Shown in pieces: positions 62,184 to 64,000 of a stretch of 64,000 nucleotides of DNA; positions within the stretch are counted from its first letter, which is position 1; each line of letters begins with the position of its first letter. The translations under genes were made by a program, and so were the position numbers. The stretch covers positions 1-64,000 of the forward strand of contig JAUZOA010000001.1 of assembly GCA_030706685.1 (NCBI GenBank), written 5' to 3'. The notes below the pieces were generated by a model. It was not told where the DNA came from, searched no databases, and saw nothing but the letters and a program-made list of their open reading frames with translations. The stretch is from Bacteroidota bacterium. Its GTDB lineage: Bacteria; Bacteroidota; Bacteroidia; Chitinophagales; Chitinophagaceae.

Positions 62184-63097
62184 CTCAGTTCTTTGTACGC
62201 GGCTGAATTAGTAATATCCAGTTTGCTGAGTATATCCCGCACCCGCGTTTTTACATCCGCGGTGGCATGGCTGAAGATCTTCACTAACTCCGTGCTTTTT
62301 CCCTGGAAAAAGAACTGGAGGATCATCGAATTGGGATTCTCCGAATTAAGCGTATTTAAAAAATTAAGACAATTCATAATGCCGTTCCTTCCTTCATCTT
62401 CGTTATTATAAAAAATATCCATGCCTGAACGATAATAAGAATAAATAGCATCGTGAATGATGGCAAAACGGTTATTATTCAGGTTTTCCGCCAGCCAGTA
62501 ACGGTTGCGCAGGCTTTCAAACGATTTCCATCCTGTAATGTCCCGGGATTCGGGGGCATTATTCACGATATTCCAGGCTTTTTGAAAATAAGCATCACCC
62601 CCTCTCAGGGAAAAGGAGTCATAATCAAATCCCAGTATGATATCTACATAATAGGCCAGTACGGCAGTAAGGTTAGCCGCTACCGGGTCATTGCCCTGTA
62701 CACGGTTTTCATTGAATTCGATGGGTTGAAATTCCTGGTAACGAAACACCACATTATCATCCAGGAAATTGATGATCGGTGAATCATACGTAGTGCTGTA
62801 TACGGGACGCGCGGCCTGTACGGTAAGTTTGGCGCGGTACACATTGTCCCCCATATCCTGCTCGATATTCAATAAAAAATTACATTGAATCTTTTCATTA
62901 GGCTGAAATACATCATTCGTCCACTTCCGGTTATTGAGAAAGTTCGTGAGCCCTGACTGCAGGGTTTGAAATATATTTTTGTTTACCTGAGTGCTTATCT
63001 TATTCGTCATGATGGTCAGGCGGGCCTGTATCTCCTGCCCCTGTACAGTAGCTGCTGATACAACCAATAAAAAAACAACGATGATCCTTTTACGCAT
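62180..63097 (-). CDS. DUF4835 family secreted protein
   Basis: 305 residues. Signal peptide about 1-20 (IIVVFLLVVSAATVQG). The mature protein has the family pattern: QEIQARLTIMTNKI early on, WTNDVFQPNEKIQCNFLLNI, and FLDDNVVFRYQEFQPIEFNE. The centre has AYYVDIILGFDYDSFS-RGG and the C-terminus is helical. DUF4835 is a conserved Bacteroidota family, probably periplasmic, often next to coaBC; no biochemical role is known to me. Start and stop overlap both neighbouring genes, indicating tight co-translation. Confidence 0.85.
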   Translation of the reverse strand: MRKRIIVVFLLVVSAATVQGQEIQARLTIMTNKISTQVNKNIFQTLQSGLTNFLNNRKWTNDVFQPNEKIQCNFLLNIEQDMGDNVYRAKLTVQAARPVYSTTYDSPIINFLDDNVVFRYQEFQPIEFNENRVQGNDPVAANLTAVLAYYVDIILGFDYDSFSLRGGDAYFQKAWNIVNNAPESRDITGWKSFESLRNRYWLAENLNNNRFAIIHDAIYSYYRSGMDIFYNNEDEGRNGIMNCLNFLNTLNSENPNSMILQFFFQGKSTELVKIFSHATADVKTRVRDILSKLDITNSAAYKELR

Positions 63098-64000
63098 AAT
63101 GTAAACGAATTATTGTATCAACAATGTCTTTGGCTACTTCTTCCTTTGATTTGTTATCGAACTTCATCTCTTTCCCCTTCTTCGGGAAAATAGTAATCTT
63201 ATTGGTATCGTACCCGAAACCGGCGCCCGCGTCATTCAGCGAATTCAATACGATCATATCTGCGTTCTTTTTCGCAAGCTTTTCCAACGCGTATTTTTTT
63301 TCATTCGTCGTTTCCAGGGCAAACCCTACCAATACCTGCCCGGGTTTCTTCTTTTCCCCGAGACTTTTTAAAATATCTTTTGTTTTGGTCAATTCCAGGA
63401 TCAGGTGATCCTCTTTCTTTTTTATTTTCTGCGAAGACTTTTGTACGGGTGTATAATCTGCGACGGCCGCCGACATCACAGCTATATCCATCTTGTCAAA
63501 TATTTTATGGCAGGCTTTATACATGTCATTGGCACTGGTAACACGAACCAGGCGGATGCCGTTGGCTGAAAAATCAATGGACGAAGGCCCCATCACCAGC
63601 GTTACATCCGCTCCTCTTTTATATAGCTCGCGGGCAATGGCTATTCCCATCTTGCCGGATGAATGATTACCAATAAAACGAACCGGGTCAATGGCTTCGT
63701 ATGTGGGGCCGGCTGTAACGAGAGCTTTTTTATTGGCCAACTGGCGGGTCAAAAAAAAATTGCCTGTAATGAACCGGGCGATCTCTTCGGGCTCTGCCAT
63801 GCGGCCATCGCCAAATAATCCACTGGCAAGCTCCCCTTTTTCTACCGGTATGATCTTATTACCGAATGATTCGAGCTTTTTAATATTCTCTTTGGTAGCA
63901 GGATGCCGCCACATATCTTCATCCATAGCCGGGGCTACCACCACCGGACAGGTAGCAGAAAGATATACGGCCAGTAAAAGATTATCGCATTGGCCATGAG
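63090..64000 (-). CDS. coaBC: Bifunctional phosphopantothenoylcysteine decarboxylase/synthetase (N-terminus beyond window)
   Basis: The frame is open to the window edge; the visible part is about 303 residues. The end of the CoaC flavoprotein domain is seen (DNLLLAVYLSATCPVVVAPA, MDEDMWRHPATKEN, GELASG-FGDGRMAEPEEI). The CoaB synthetase domain follows, from about KKALVTAGPTYEAIDPVRFI, with NHSSGKMGIAIA, MSAAVADYTP and GFALETTNEKKYA. The enzyme makes 4'-phosphopantetheine from 4'-phosphopantothenate and Cys in CoA synthesis. It is the first visible gene of an operon with the DUF4835 and DUF4296 genes. Confidence 0.95.
   Translation of the reverse strand, partial: HGQCDNLLLAVYLSATCPVVVAPAMDEDMWRHPATKENIKKLESFGNKIIPVEKGELASGLFGDGRMAEPEEIARFITGNFFLTRQLANKKALVTAGPTYEAIDPVRFIGNHSSGKMGIAIARELYKRGADVTLVMGPSSIDFSANGIRLVRVTSANDMYKACHKIFDKMDIAVMSAAVADYTPVQKSSQKIKKKEDHLILELTKTKDILKSLGEKKKPGQVLVGFALETTNEKKYALEKLAKKNADMIVLNSLNDAGAGFGYDTNKITIFPKKGKEMKFDNKSKEEVAKDIVDTIIRLHYA

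Overview
The window looks like a chromosome segment from a member of the Bacteroidota, most likely family Chitinophagaceae. The evidence is a complete sprA (type IX secretion), proteins with 'type B' gliding-motility-associated C-terminal sorting domains, Bacteroidota-style TonB proteins, the DUF4835/DUF4296/coaBC neighbourhood, futalosine-route menaquinone genes, and promoters of the TTTG/TANNTTTG type. No rRNA, tRNA, CRISPR array, transposase or phage gene was seen.

Layout. 1-4.0 kb: two tandem paralogous secreted adhesin-like proteins, the first cut by the window edge. 4.2-10.2 kb: guaB, two tandem tonB paralogues, lnt and an alpha/beta hydrolase. 10.4-15.8 kb: a large secreted PKD-repeat protein, an SDR dehydrogenase, a small secreted protein and a FecR-like fragment. 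16.1-24.1 kb: a tight nine-gene minus-strand operon for an amino- or formamido-sugar and its polyprenyl carrier chemistry, with a divergent membrane glycosyltransferase (24.65-26.4 kb). The set resembles the Arn lipid A modification pathway in outline. 27.2-35.2 kb: sprA and ruvA. 35.4-39.0 kb: fabH, a Cys/Met-metabolism PLP enzyme, a GNAT acetyltransferase and an outer-membrane barrel. 39.0-42.8 kb: a propeller-type sensor kinase and its regulator. 43.3-49.9 kb: fabD, folE, two PTPS paralogues, mqnB, mqnD, a photolyase and a pabC-like lyase. 50.0-60.2 kb: a signalling region with four NarL-type regulators, two sets of a seven-TM protein, a one-TM HisKA_3 kinase and a regulator, an ECF sigma factor, and two copies of a candidate small RNA. 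60.2-64 kb: scoB/scoA, DUF4296 lipoprotein, DUF4835 and the 3' part of coaBC.

The main unexplained structure falls in four groups. (1) Two homologous candidate small RNAs, each with a Bacteroidota-type promoter, a closing stem and a U-tract, lie divergent from two paralogous response regulators. (2) Two paralogous split-sensor modules; the second is preceded by a possible 23-codon ORF and a strong hairpin, and its membrane gene has no ATG. (3) Non-coding arrays have strictly constant unit length with drifting unit sequence: 11 nt at 14.2 kb and 51.4-52.1 kb, 7 nt at 4.0 kb, 8 nt at 5.7 kb, often as inverted pairs. (4) Hairpin repeats appear to have entered reading frames (alpha/beta hydrolase, mqnD, possibly fabD) without breaking them. 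All functions are inferred from reading the sequence; no database search was run.
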